From QKTW01 sp052161885 (GTDB taxonomy: Bacteria > Bacteroidota > Bacteroidia > Chitinophagales > Chitinophagaceae), in NCBI GenBank assembly GCA_052161885.1, contig CP197396.1, positions 1,364,001 through 1,428,000 on the forward strand: a stretch of DNA of 64,000 bases, written 5' to 3'. Below, in pieces: positions 44,438 to 53,150 of this stretch. The notes under the pieces are model-generated. The model saw only the letters and a program-made list of their open reading frames with translations. It made no database searches and was not told where the DNA came from. Position numbers and translations under genes: made by a program. Positions within the stretch are counted from its first letter, which is position 1, and every line of letters starts with the position of its first letter.

Positions 44438-47056
44438 AATATTCCGGACTTGCCGGGAAGTTATACGCAGGATGTATTTAAACAGCTCAAACCATAATAC
44501 AGACAGGCAACCTGTTACTACACTTAATACAATGCGACCCTCAGTTAAACTGCTCAAAAGAAAGAAATGCCGGAAAACGGGTATTATTACTATCAGCAGT
44601 AATAGCAGCACAACAATAATTATCATCTGCCACATCAGTGGATTGCGGTATTTTATTGTTGTTGTGAGTGAGTAATAGAATGAGCGGTTAACTAATGTCA
44701 GCAATATGTTGGCAGATATTAATGTAATAAACACCATTGTGCGGACGCTATCTTCGTCCATCCCCGCATCAACGCCGTACTGGTACATAAACAGGAGCGC
44801 CGCAGTAATTGCAAGCCCCTGAAATACGCTGATAAGCAATTCTCTGCCGTTGAAAAAAGTACTTGAGAAAGGGCGAGGCGGCAAAAGCATGGCTTGTGGT
44901 TCCGCGGGCTCGTTTTCATACACCAGCGAACAGGTAGGCCCCATTACCAGCTCCAGGAAAATCACATGAACAGGAGTGAAGATATTGGGATATTCCCATC
45001 CGAGCAGCAGAGGCAGGAAGACAATAAGTATAATGGGAATATGTATGGAAATAATGTAGCGGACAGCCTTCTTCAGGTTGGCATAAATCTTCCTGCCCAT
45101 AGCTATGGCTGTTATCATTTTCGAGATATCGTCATCCGGCAGAATAAGAGATGCTGCCTGCCGGGCTGTTTCCGTTCCTTTCTTTCCCATAGCAATGCCG
45201 ATATGCGCAGCCTTCAGCGCCGGCCCGTCATTAATGCCGTCTCCTGTCATAGCCACCACCTCATGAGCAACTTTCAGCGTGTTAATAATGCGCAATTTTG
45301 CTTCAGGATATACGCGGCTGAATATGGTTGTTTTCTTCACAGCATCTGCAAGCGCAGCATCGTCCATAGCCATTACCGTTTCGCCGGACATCATGGATAC
45401 ATCTCTGAAACCTGCTTCTATGGCAATAGAAACAGCGGTCATGGCGTTATCACCCGTAAGCATTTTCACATCTATACCTGCGTCATAAAAACATTTCAAC
45501 ACATCGCGGATACCTTCTTTCGGCGGATCATAAAATGCGACCAGGCCTTTAAATACAAAGGACAATTCCGTTTGTTTTTCCGGAAAATCGTTTCCCGAAA
45601 ACGCACAGACTGCCACACCCAGCACCCGGTAGCCTTTTGATGCAAACACTTCCAACGCATCTGATACGGCTTTCTGCTCAGCAACAGAGAGGCCGGACAC
45701 TGCAACAATAGCTTCCGGCGCGCCTTTTGCTGCAATGATACGTTTACTGTGGTCTGCCTCAAAAACGTGAGTCATCATCGGCATTTTTCCCCCCAGCGGA
45801 TATTCATGCACAAGACTGTAAACCGTACGCTCATCCGGAACCTGCAGTTGCTCATAGGCATCATGCAAAGCCACTTCCATAGGATCAAAAGCAATAGGCT
45901 CACTTGCCCACATGGCTGCTGTTATCAAATCTTTCCCCGCTTCGTCAAATCCGCTTTGGGCATATACTATATTGCCGGTACCGGGAAGGAATAGTCCGGC
46001 AAGCGACATGCGATTTTCCGTAATAGTTCCTGTTTTATCTACACATATTACACTGGCGCTGCCCAGTGTTTCCACTGTCTTCATTTGCTTTACCACAATT
46101 CCGGACTGCATAAGACGGCGGGCGCCTAATGCCATGAAAGATGTAAAAGCAACGGGTATTTCCTCCGGAAGCACGCTCATCGCCAATGTTAGCGCTTTGA
46201 GCATGCTACCTGCAACGCTATGACTTGCGTTATAATTTATAACCCACACCGCAATAAAAACAGCGGCACCGGCAACCAGCATTTTCAATACAAAATTGCG
46301 GATCTGCATTTCCAGCGGCGTCTTTTCTTCCTGTATACCTTCAATGCTTTTACCTATTTTTCCGAGCTTTGTATTACTTCCCACTCCTGTCACTTCAGCA
46401 AGGGCAAGACCACTTACAACCATGGCTCCCTGGTAAATATTCTTATCTTCCGTATCCTGGTTTTTGGTTACAGGCATTGCCTCACCAGTAAGCAACGACT
46501 CATTTACAGAAAAATCATTGGCATGTATGATTACAGCATCAGCCGCTATCAATGTTCCTTCTTCTGCAACCAATACATCACCGATCACAACTTCTTCTGC
46601 CGGCACGGAAATAATAGTTCCATTCCTGATCGCCCGGCATACCGGCCTGCTCATACTTTTCAACTGCTCCAGTGCATTGCGGCTTCTTGAATCTTCGTAA
46701 AGCGATATTGCAGCTACAAATATTATAGCAACTGCAAGGAAAATGCCATTTGCAGTATCTCCTGTAAAAAAATAGATCGCTGCTGCAGCCAGCAATAATA
46801 AAACCATCGGTTCTTTTACAAGCTGAATGACAATACGCTGCAGTGGGTGCTGCTTCCGGTATAATACAATGTTGGCTCCATGTTTTTGCCTCGACAAAAG
46901 CACCTGTTCATCCGAAAGTCCTTTGATATCTTTATCAGTCAGCGTCACCCGAAAACCTTTTTCCAAAAGAAGTATTAAAGGATCAAGAGAAAGCTGGTAC
47001 AGGTCACTGTTTTTGTTGATTCTCGTCATGATCCGGATGCCGGAAGGGCAATACAT
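44435..47056 (-). CDS. Cation-translocating P-type ATPase (Ca2+-type, P2)
   Basis: An 873-residue inner-membrane pump. Motifs: actuator SLLTGEAMPVTKN; phosphorylation CVDKTGTITENRM; KGAPE in the nucleotide-binding domain; hinge MLTGDNAMTA and MTGDGINDGPAL; about ten TM segments, M4 with SVLPEEIPVAF in place of the usual PEGLP, close to Ca2+/Mn2+ and some H+ pumps. Ion identity is uncertain. N-terminus RVTLTDKDIKGLSDEQVLLSRQKHGAN. ATG 47056 follows an AT-rich leader; ATG 47029 (MTRINKN) is the alternative. It is divergent from the USP at 47084, whose promoter boxes lie inside its 5' coding end. In DosR-like regulons a Ca-type P-ATPase is a standard member. Confidence 0.87.
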   Translation of the reverse strand: MYCPSGIRIMTRINKNSDLYQLSLDPLILLLEKGFRVTLTDKDIKGLSDEQVLLSRQKHGANIVLYRKQHPLQRIVIQLVKEPMVLLLLAAAAIYFFTGDTANGIFLAVAIIFVAAISLYEDSRSRNALEQLKSMSRPVCRAIRNGTIISVPAEEVVIGDVLVAEEGTLIAADAVIIHANDFSVNESLLTGEAMPVTKNQDTEDKNIYQGAMVVSGLALAEVTGVGSNTKLGKIGKSIEGIQEEKTPLEMQIRNFVLKMLVAGAAVFIAVWVINYNASHSVAGSMLKALTLAMSVLPEEIPVAFTSFMALGARRLMQSGIVVKQMKTVETLGSASVICVDKTGTITENRMSLAGLFLPGTGNIVYAQSGFDEAGKDLITAAMWASEPIAFDPMEVALHDAYEQLQVPDERTVYSLVHEYPLGGKMPMMTHVFEADHSKRIIAAKGAPEAIVAVSGLSVAEQKAVSDALEVFASKGYRVLGVAVCAFSGNDFPEKQTELSFVFKGLVAFYDPPKEGIRDVLKCFYDAGIDVKMLTGDNAMTAVSIAIEAGFRDVSMMSGETVMAMDDAALADAVKKTTIFSRVYPEAKLRIINTLKVAHEVVAMTGDGINDGPALKAAHIGIAMGKKGTETARQAASLILPDDDISKMITAIAMGRKIYANLKKAVRYIISIHIPIILIVFLPLLLGWEYPNIFTPVHVIFLELVMGPTCSLVYENEPAEPQAMLLPPRPFSSTFFNGRELLISVFQGLAITAALLFMYQYGVDAGMDEDSVRTMVFITLISANILLTLVNRSFYYSLTTTIKYRNPLMWQMIIIVVLLLLLIVIIPVFRHFFLLSSLTEGRIVLSVVTGCLSVLWFELFKYILRITSRQVRNI

Positions 47057-47059
47057 TGC
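46995..47059 (+). promoter_or_regulatory. Promoter with tandem boxes (USP at 47.1 kb), inside the ATPase 5' end
   Basis: Boxes TGGTACAGGTCA (46995-47006, one mismatch) and TGATTCTCGTCA (47017-47028) have centres 22 bp apart. The -7 candidate TACATTGC (47052-47059, imperfect) ends 36.5 bp from the proximal centre. The whole array lies within the first codons of the divergent ATPase. Confidence 0.55.
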
Positions 47060-47083
47060 AGCAATAAATCATAAACTGTTTTT

Positions 47084-47899
47084 ATGAAAAACATCATCGT
47101 TCCCGTCGACTTTTCAAGCGTATCACTGAATGCAATGCATTATGCTGCAGCGCTTGCACAAAAACTGCAGGCGACCATACTCCTGATGCACAACATCCAG
47201 GTTCCCGTTACGATATCTGAGATCCCGGTGCCATTTGAAAATTATGAACTGCTTACACAGAGTGCGCAGCAGCAGCTTGATGAGCTAAAATTGCAACTTA
47301 ACAAACGCTACAGCACTATAACGGTAAACACGTATGTCAGTACCGGTTATTTCCGCCAGGAGATAGAAAAACTGGCTGAAGAAACCAGTCCGGTTCTTAT
47401 TGTTATGGGCAGTGAAGGTACCGGTGCTGCAGAAGCCTTTATGTTGGGCAGCAACACACTCAGCGTCGCAAAACACCTGTCCTGCCCGCTCATCATTATT
47501 CCTCCCCGTGCAGCCTATTCAGGTATAAAAAAGGTAGCTTATGCCTGCGATATGGAACATGAGCCGGAAGTATTGCCGGGTATACGCGACATGGTGAATG
47601 CACTGGATGCACAGCTGGAGATATTTTACGTATACGACCCGGACCACCGTATGCCGGAAGAAGTATTGCTCACATCCCAGCATATGTACAATACACTTTC
47701 TGCAGTACGGCCTTCTGTGCATATTGTCACCAGTAAAGATATCCGCGCAGGAATAGAAAAATTTGTACAGGATAATGATGTAGACATTTTGCTGGTGGTA
47801 GCCGGCAAACACACATTCCCTTCCGGCTTATTTCATGAAAGCATCAGTAAGAAAATAGTGCTGCATCCATTTGTACCGGTATTACTGATGCACGCCTAA
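47084..47899 (+). CDS. Universal stress protein with canonical ATP motif
   Basis: A 271-residue tandem USP. Domain 1 opens with MKNIIVPVDFSSVSLNAMHY and keeps the complete ATP motif MGSEGTGAAEAFMLGS (G2xG9xGS), then SCPLIIIP; domain 2 starts SGIKKVAYACDME and its motif is altered (GKHTFPSGLF). It is the only one of the four USPs in the island with the intact motif, so nucleotide binding is likely. It begins an operon with the CoA-transferase (20-nt gap) and is divergent from the P-type ATPase. Confidence 0.88.
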   Translation: MKNIIVPVDFSSVSLNAMHYAAALAQKLQATILLMHNIQVPVTISEIPVPFENYELLTQSAQQQLDELKLQLNKRYSTITVNTYVSTGYFRQEIEKLAEETSPVLIVMGSEGTGAAEAFMLGSNTLSVAKHLSCPLIIIPPRAAYSGIKKVAYACDMEHEPEVLPGIRDMVNALDAQLEIFYVYDPDHRMPEEVLLTSQHMYNTLSAVRPSVHIVTSKDIRAGIEKFVQDNDVDILLVVAGKHTFPSGLFHESISKKIVLHPFVPVLLMHA

Positions 47900-47919
47900 A
47901 ACGTATCGGACCACAAGAC

Positions 47920-49218
47920 ATGAGCATTAAATATATAACACCGGAAGAAGCCGTACACGTGATAAAAAGCGGGGACCGCGTATTCCTGCATGGAAGTGCT
48001 GCCACACCGCTTACACTGATAAATGCATTGCTGAACAGGGCCGGTGAACTGAAAAATGTAGAACTGGTAAGCATCAGTACATATGGAGATATAAACTGGC
48101 GCAGGGAGGAAGTAATGGATAGTTTTTATCTGAATTCACTGTTCGTATCTGCCAATGTACGTGACTGGGTAAATACAAGCCGCGGCGATTATGTACCGGT
48201 TTTCCTTAGCGAAATACCCGGCCTTTTCGAAAAAAACATATTGCCCATCGACGTTGCAATAGTGCACGTATCTCCACCCGACCAGCATGGATATTGTTCA
48301 TTGGGTACATCTGTAGATGCTGCACTTAGCGCCGTAAAGCATGCAAAAACTGTAATAGCCCAGGTAAACCCTCATATGCCGCGTGTGCTGGGAGATGGCA
48401 TCGTCCATTATACACAATTCGCTGCTATGACCTGGACAGAATCTCAATTGCCGGAAGTCGCCTATAAACAAGGACCGGATCCTGTTACAGAAAAAATAAG
48501 CAAACTTGTGGCCGGTCTTATTGAAGATGGTTCTACCCTGCAGATGGGCATAGGCGCCATACCGGATGCTGTCCTCGCACAATTGCGCCATCACCGCAGG
48601 CTGGGCATACATACGGAAATGTTTTCGGATGGTGTAATACCGCTGGTGGAAGCAGGAGCAGTAACGAACGAACTGAAGAAAGTATGCCCGGGGAAAATAG
48701 TAAGCAGCTTTATCCTCGGCACAAGGAAGGTATATGATTTTGCAGATAACAATCCTTATGTAAACTGTAAGGATGTTTCCTTTGTAAACGACAGTGATGT
48801 AATACGCCGGAACCCGAAAGCAATAGCCATCAACAGTGCCATTGAAATAGATATTACAGGCCAGGTATGCGCTGATTCCATAGGCTGCTATCAATACTCC
48901 GGTATCGGCGGGCAAATGGATTTCATGCGTGGTGCCGCATTGTCAGAAGGAGGCAAACCTATTATTGCGCTTCCATCTGTTACCAAAGACGGCATTTCAC
49001 GTATTGTGCCATTCCTGAAACAAGGAGCCGGTGTGGTAACCACACGTGGCCATGTACATTATATTGTTACCGAATACGGCGCTGTAAATCTGTACGGCAA
49101 AAACATGGAACAACGCGCCCGCCTGCTCATCAGCATAGCCCATCCCGATCATCGCGAAATGCTTGAAAAAGCATATTACGAACGTTTTGAAAAAACATAC
49201 CGGCTTCTGCCCGACTAA
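47920..49218 (+). CDS. Acetyl-CoA hydrolase/CoA-transferase family protein
   Basis: A 432-residue CoA-transferase of the acetyl-CoA hydrolase/4-hydroxybutyrate CoA-transferase group (Cat1-like). Two-domain pattern: SGDRVFLHGSAATPLTLINA at the N-terminus; VSPPDQHGYCSLGTSVDA; QMGIGAIPDAV; HTEMFSDGVIPL; SIGCYQYSGIGGQMDF with the glutamate-thioester region; VVTTRGHVHYIVTEYGAVNL near the end. It moves CoA between short-chain acids (for example acetate and succinate or butyrate); the direction is unknown. Last gene of the USP operon; a terminator follows. Acid metabolism under oxygen limitation would fit the island. Confidence 0.88.
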   Translation: MSIKYITPEEAVHVIKSGDRVFLHGSAATPLTLINALLNRAGELKNVELVSISTYGDINWRREEVMDSFYLNSLFVSANVRDWVNTSRGDYVPVFLSEIPGLFEKNILPIDVAIVHVSPPDQHGYCSLGTSVDAALSAVKHAKTVIAQVNPHMPRVLGDGIVHYTQFAAMTWTESQLPEVAYKQGPDPVTEKISKLVAGLIEDGSTLQMGIGAIPDAVLAQLRHHRRLGIHTEMFSDGVIPLVEAGAVTNELKKVCPGKIVSSFILGTRKVYDFADNNPYVNCKDVSFVNDSDVIRRNPKAIAINSAIEIDITGQVCADSIGCYQYSGIGGQMDFMRGAALSEGGKPIIALPSVTKDGISRIVPFLKQGAGVVTTRGHVHYIVTEYGAVNLYGKNMEQRARLLISIAHPDHREMLEKAYYERFEKTYRLLPD

Positions 49219-49256
49219 TAAACAATCCATCACCCATTATTTACACAGCAAAAAAG

Positions 49257-49288
49257 AAATTGCCGGACTATGTGTCCGGCAATTTTAT
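49257..49288 (+). terminator. Terminator of the USP/CoA-transferase operon
   Basis: A 12-bp stem (49257-49268 with 49274-49285, AAATTGCCGGAC/GTCCGGCAATTT) is followed by T and ATTT, 39 bases after the stop codon. Confidence 0.88.
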
Positions 49289-49316
49289 TTATAACCAACA
49301 TGCTGTTGTCATTACA

Positions 49317-49778
49317 CTACATCCACTCTGAACAAAAGCGTTTAAAAGATTGCTTCAATTCCATGAATAATTTTTCTTCGGTTATGTACTTTTCTTCTTT
49401 CTGCTCCAGGCTATCCAACAGATTTGTACCGGCAAAGCCATTATTGGATTCTATGTCTTTCCTCACCTTTGCCACATCTGCTGAAATATTATGCTGGAGT
49501 TCATCGATATTTTCCCGATGGAGCGTAAACTGGTTTTCGAAATGCTCTACCTGAGCCATTACGTTTTTGCCTGTATTTTTCGCGGCGATCTCGTTTAACC
49601 GCCCTTTCAGGATATTGATTTCATCGTTATAAAAATCGAGCGCACGCAGCCAGTCGTTATGTGTGCTCTGCCAGTGGCGGATGTTTGTCTTGTTCATTTT
49701 GTAATCATTTAACAGGATGTAAAATAACAGTGCAGACATCCCGCTGCCGATGATGCTTATCATGAAGAAAGAGAACAT
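49317..49778 (-). CDS. Coiled-coil protein with possible N-terminal TM anchor, paralogue of the gene at 50041
   Basis: A 153-residue protein without a known domain. From ATG 49778 the first 27 residues (MFSFFMISIIGSGMSALLFY...) would form a TM anchor; from ATG 49697 (MNKTNIRHW) a 126-residue soluble protein results, close to the 127 residues of the paralogue. The body is heptad-rich alpha helix. Shared pattern with the gene at 50041: W-L-x-x-L-x6-I-x-x-L-x-x-R-L (49317: DWLRALDFYNDEINILKGRL), F-x3-F, a later I-x-L-x-x-(D/N)-I, and LK-x-SF-x-x-(F/Y) near the end. Function unknown. The two genes are divergently arranged around a Crp-box-rich region. Both starts are plausible. Confidence 0.72.
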   Translation of the reverse strand: MFSFFMISIIGSGMSALLFYILLNDYKMNKTNIRHWQSTHNDWLRALDFYNDEINILKGRLNEIAAKNTGKNVMAQVEHFENQFTLHRENIDELQHNISADVAKVRKDIESNNGFAGTNLLDSLEQKEEKYITEEKLFMELKQSFKRFCSEWM

Positions 49779-49821
49779 ACATCAGTTATGCACGCTGCAA
49801 ACAATGCAGAAACGGCTTTTG

Positions 49822-49886
49822 TGACGGATATCAAAAGTGGCTATGATTACTGTCATTGAACGGACAATAGAGTAAAGTGATCTTTG
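49822..49886. promoter_or_regulatory. Tandem TGA-N6-TCA boxes in the divergent region
   Basis: TGACGGATATCA (49822-49833) and TGATTACTGTCA (49844-49855) have centres 22 bp apart. A rightward -7 candidate, GATCTTTG (49879-49886), ends 36.5 bp from the second centre; on the left side no convincing -7 was found at that distance. Which gene this pair serves is unclear. Confidence 0.55.
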
Positions 49887-49962
49887 TAAAATATCCCGGC
49901 TTTTCTATATAAACCGGTATGAATTTTGCAATATCAAACAAACAGCAATTCGTCGCAGATAA

Positions 49963-50028
49963 TGATCATAATCATTGATTTGTATGACCACAATCATCCC
50001 TGCCAACCATTGACACTTTATATTTTTG
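49963..50028 (+). promoter_or_regulatory. Promoter with tandem boxes (coiled-coil gene at 50041)
   Basis: TGATCATAATCA (49963-49974) and TGACCACAATCA (49985-49996) have centres 22 bp apart. A perfect -7 TATTTTTG (50021-50028) ends 37.5 bp from the proximal centre, the same as for hsp20. The distal one is also an FNR-like TGAT-N4-ATCA. Confidence 0.7.
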
Positions 50029-50040
50029 AAGATTAATCAG

Positions 50041-50424
50041 ATGAGCAAGAAACAAGATGAAGCGTATTCAGTATCTGCAGTCAGAGAATGGCTAACCATA
50101 CTGGATGAACTAAGACAGGAGAATATCAGGCTGCAGGATCGGCTTTCTGCCACCATCAAAGATGAGGTGAGCAGAACATTTATTGAGGACGCCGAAGCTT
50201 TCCAGCAGAAGTTTATAGACAAGGACCAGGTTATAAACCTGCTGCGCTATGATATTGCAGGCCTGCTGAAACAGATGCAGCTACCGGTCCAGGCCAACAT
50301 AAGATCTATACTGCAGGCAAGGCAGCTGGAAAAGGACCTCCATAAGGTTATTTCCCGGTTCAACCTGCTGAAGGATTCTTTTGATAAATACCTGACAGAG
50401 GCAGGAAAACTGACGCAACATTAA
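50041..50424 (+). CDS. Soluble coiled-coil protein, paralogue of the gene at 49317
   Basis: A 127-residue, strongly helical, charged protein with no recognised domain. The start at 50041 (MSKKQDEAYSV) is preferred to 50026: the -7 element at 50021-50028 would put the transcript start near 50035. The pattern EWLTILDELRQENIRLQDRL matches the divergent paralogue at 49.3-49.8 kb, as do AFQQKF, INLLRYDIAGLL and LLKDSFDKYL. It is convergent with the REC-Crp gene (5-bp gap). Its promoter carries two adjacent boxes, so it should be a core member of the regulon. Role unknown. Confidence 0.75.
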   Translation: MSKKQDEAYSVSAVREWLTILDELRQENIRLQDRLSATIKDEVSRTFIEDAEAFQQKFIDKDQVINLLRYDIAGLLKQMQLPVQANIRSILQARQLEKDLHKVISRFNLLKDSFDKYLTEAGKLTQH

Positions 50425-50429
50425 TTACG

Positions 50430-51488
50430 TCAGTTATACATATGTTCCAGCTTGTTGTAGTTCAGAATGTTTATTTTACTACCCTGCAGCCCTATCAGCT
50501 GTTCGTCTTTAAACTCGCTCAGCGTACGGATAAGCGATTCCTTAGCTACGCCTGCTATTGCAGCCAGGTTTTCCCTTGACATATCAATGAAGAAATCGTT
50601 ATTTCCCGCAGCATTATATTTATTATACAGTGCCACCAGCGATTCTGCTACTTTTTTACGCAGTGAATTATAAGCAATGCCCAACAGCTGATTTTCTTTT
50701 TCGTGGATATGATGTGCCAGTATACCAATGAATTTTTTCATTACAGCAGGGTCGCTGCCCAGCAATTCCTCAAATTCCGTGCGCGGTATAATAGCCAGTT
50801 CTGTATCCTCGAGCGCCTCGGTGGTCTCGCGGTATGTCTTCCCTTCCAGGAGTGCCATATAGCCCAGGAAATCGCCTTCATTATACAAGCCTACAATAAG
50901 CTCTTTGCCATCGTCATTTCTCTTATAAGCTTTCACTTTGCCTTTAAGCACGTAATAAAGCCTTGAAGGATGGTTTCCCTCCGAATAAACAACCTGTTTT
51001 TTCTTATACTTATTAATACTCCTGTTCTCTTTCAGCTCTTCAAGGGAATCTTTACCGGACGTAACGCTTACCAGGGAATTAATGCCGTTTATGTCCCCGG
51101 AAAAATCCTGTCTCAGCAATGCTGCTTTTTTAAGCCGCGACTCTATAGCATTCAGCAGCTCTGTACCGTCAAATGGTTTTGTGATGTAATCGTCGGCACC
51201 CATTTCCATGCCTTTCCTTATTTCAGACCGCTCCGATTTTGCGGTAAGAAAAATAAAGGGTGTATTATGCAATGCATCATTTTTATGCAGCATGTGCAAC
51301 ACTCCATAACCATCGAGTACCGGCATCATAATATCACAGATGATAAGGTCCGGCTTACGTTCCATAGCCAGCTCCACACCCTCTTTGCCATTGGAAGCTG
51401 TCCTTACATCATAACCTGCCAGCTCCAATATTTCCGACATATTCTCACGTATCTCTGTATTATCTTCAATAAGTAATATCTTATGCAT
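50430..51488 (-). CDS. Response regulator fused to a Crp/Fnr regulator
   Basis: A 352-residue regulator. Receiver domain 1-118: LLIEDN acidic pocket, phospho-acceptor Asp52 in LIICDIMMPVLDGYG, Lys/Thr switch in FLTAKSERSE, KPFDG. A linker precedes a cNMP-binding barrel ~150-270 (NKYKKKQVVYSEGNHPSRLYYVLKG...VGLYNEGDFLGYMALLEG); the C-terminal winged helix ~290-352 has MSRENLAAIAGVAKESLIRTLSEF. It follows the PAS kinase by 4 nt in one operon, so phosphorylation by that kinase can be expected. It is the best candidate for the factor binding the TGA-N6-TCA boxes of the island. A REC domain ahead of Crp/Fnr is uncommon. Confidence 0.9.
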   Translation of the reverse strand: MHKILLIEDNTEIRENMSEILELAGYDVRTASNGKEGVELAMERKPDLIICDIMMPVLDGYGVLHMLHKNDALHNTPFIFLTAKSERSEIRKGMEMGADDYITKPFDGTELLNAIESRLKKAALLRQDFSGDINGINSLVSVTSGKDSLEELKENRSINKYKKKQVVYSEGNHPSRLYYVLKGKVKAYKRNDDGKELIVGLYNEGDFLGYMALLEGKTYRETTEALEDTELAIIPRTEFEELLGSDPAVMKKFIGILAHHIHEKENQLLGIAYNSLRKKVAESLVALYNKYNAAGNNDFFIDMSRENLAAIAGVAKESLIRTLSEFKDEQLIGLQGSKINILNYNKLEHMYN

Positions 51489-51492
51489 ATGC

Positions 51493-53148
51493 TTATGTAT
51501 TTTCGTTTAGGCAGGTATCTAATAAAACTTCGAATGTAGTTCCTTCACCAGGTTTGCTTTTGCAGGTCACAGTACCATTCATCAGCTCCGCATATTTACT
51601 TACTATATGCAGCCCCAGGCCGGTACCCTGTATATGTGACACATTATTTCCACGGAAAAAGCGCTCGAACAAATGCTGCTGGTCCTCTTCCGATATGCCC
51701 AGGCCTTTATCAGTAAATGAAAGCAACAGGCGGCCATTTTTATGCACACCATCCAGCAATACATCGCTTTCCTCAGGAGAAAATTTAACCGCGTTTGACA
51801 GCAGGTTCATCACAATGTGTTTCAGCAATCCCGGATCAAGATATACCTCCGCATCGCCGTCATATGTAAAACGGATGTGCTGCCCGGACCTGAGCAGGCC
51901 TTGCATTTCATTTATAGTCGACTGGATCATCTGGCACACATTAAACGAGGTACGGCGCACCTGTATTTTTCCTTCTTCTATTTTACCCACAGACAGAAAA
52001 TCGTTCAGCACATCTGTAAGCAGGTTTACAGAAGAAACAATGCGCTGCACATGTTTCTCCCGTCTCGGCTGATCTTCTGAATCGGTATACTTGGAAATAA
52101 GATAAACAGATGAAAGTACAGTGCTCAACGGCGTACGGAACTCATGAGAAGCCATTGACACAAACCTTGACTTCAGCTCACTGAGTTCTTTTTCCTTCTC
52201 CAGCGCCATCCGGAGATCAGTTTCTGCTTTTATCCGCTCGGATATATCAATGGCAATGCCAAGATAACCATCTGTAATGCCGTAGATATCCCGCATGGCT
52301 GTTATAGTGAGCGATACCGGGAACTGCGTACCGTTCTTACGAACATAATGCACCTCATACTCCGCCGGTGCTGCATCACTGTTGACGGACTGCCTTTTAT
52401 CCCCGTCAAAAAACGGTAGTTCCCTGCTGCGGCCGGAAGATTCATTTTTATCGTAAAAAATTTCCGGTGTATGTTTCCCTACAATTTCGTAGGCAGTATA
52501 CCCCAGCTTTTTTTCTGCTGCCGGGTTAAACATTTTAATAATACCATTTTTGTCTGTAACAAAAATTATAGCGCTGGCATGCTCCCATATATTGCTCAAA
52601 AAGCTGTTTACCCTTTTCAGTTCGGCATCTTTGGTTTCGGTTTCCTGTATCTGGTGCGCCAGCTGCTTAACCGTACTGGACAATGACAGCGTTCTTTCTT
52701 CTACTTTACTTTCCAGTTCCGAATTAAGTTGCTTCAATGCCAGCTCTGCTTCTTTCCGTTGAGAAATATCGCTAAGAAATGCAATGGTAAATTTCCCCTG
52801 CTCAGTTTCATAACTCCCCAGGCTTACCTCCACAGCAAATTCCGACCCGTCTTTCCTCCGGGCAAACAGATCCATCCCAAGGCCCATAGGACGGCTCTTA
52901 GGATGCTGGCTGTAATGCTGCACATGCCCTACATGTTTTGAATGAAAACGTGACGGAATAAGCGTTTCTATCGGCGCACCTACCAATTCCTGTTCGGTAT
53001 AACCAAACTGTCTCAGCAAAAAGGGGTTAACAAGGACGATGACCCCTTGCCCATCAGTCACAACAATACCCATGGATGCATTATTGAACAGGGCATCGAA
53101 GCCTATTCCTGTAGATTTGTTCATATTTGGCCGGGCCTTATTGCTCAT
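51493..53148 (-). CDS. PAS-domain sensor histidine kinase
   Basis: A 551-residue cytosolic (no TM) kinase. Two PAS domains: ~16-135 (FDALFNNASMGIVVTDGQG..., QRKEAELALKQ) and ~180-310 (HASAIIFVTDKNGIIKMFN, then ISERIKAETDL); coiled coil between them; DHp ~325-392 with His in FVSMASHEFRTPLS; HATPase ~430-548 (NLLSNAVKFS, FTDKGLGIS, GTGLGLHIV). No haem ligand is obvious, so the signal is unknown. It precedes the REC-Crp gene by 4 nt. A perfect -7 TACATTTG (53158-53151) would start transcription near 53145, so ATG 53124 (MNKSTGIG) may be the true start instead of 53148. Confidence 0.9.
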   Translation of the reverse strand: MSNKARPNMNKSTGIGFDALFNNASMGIVVTDGQGVIVLVNPFLLRQFGYTEQELVGAPIETLIPSRFHSKHVGHVQHYSQHPKSRPMGLGMDLFARRKDGSEFAVEVSLGSYETEQGKFTIAFLSDISQRKEAELALKQLNSELESKVEERTLSLSSTVKQLAHQIQETETKDAELKRVNSFLSNIWEHASAIIFVTDKNGIIKMFNPAAEKKLGYTAYEIVGKHTPEIFYDKNESSGRSRELPFFDGDKRQSVNSDAAPAEYEVHYVRKNGTQFPVSLTITAMRDIYGITDGYLGIAIDISERIKAETDLRMALEKEKELSELKSRFVSMASHEFRTPLSTVLSSVYLISKYTDSEDQPRREKHVQRIVSSVNLLTDVLNDFLSVGKIEEGKIQVRRTSFNVCQMIQSTINEMQGLLRSGQHIRFTYDGDAEVYLDPGLLKHIVMNLLSNAVKFSPEESDVLLDGVHKNGRLLLSFTDKGLGISEEDQQHLFERFFRGNNVSHIQGTGLGLHIVSKYAELMNGTVTCKSKPGEGTTFEVLLDTCLNENT

Positions 53149-53150
53149 TC

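Noticed and set aside
47085..47096. TGA-N6-TCA inside the first codons of the USP at 47084
   Set aside because: No partner at 22 bp and wrong position for either promoter; produced by the MKNII coding sequence.
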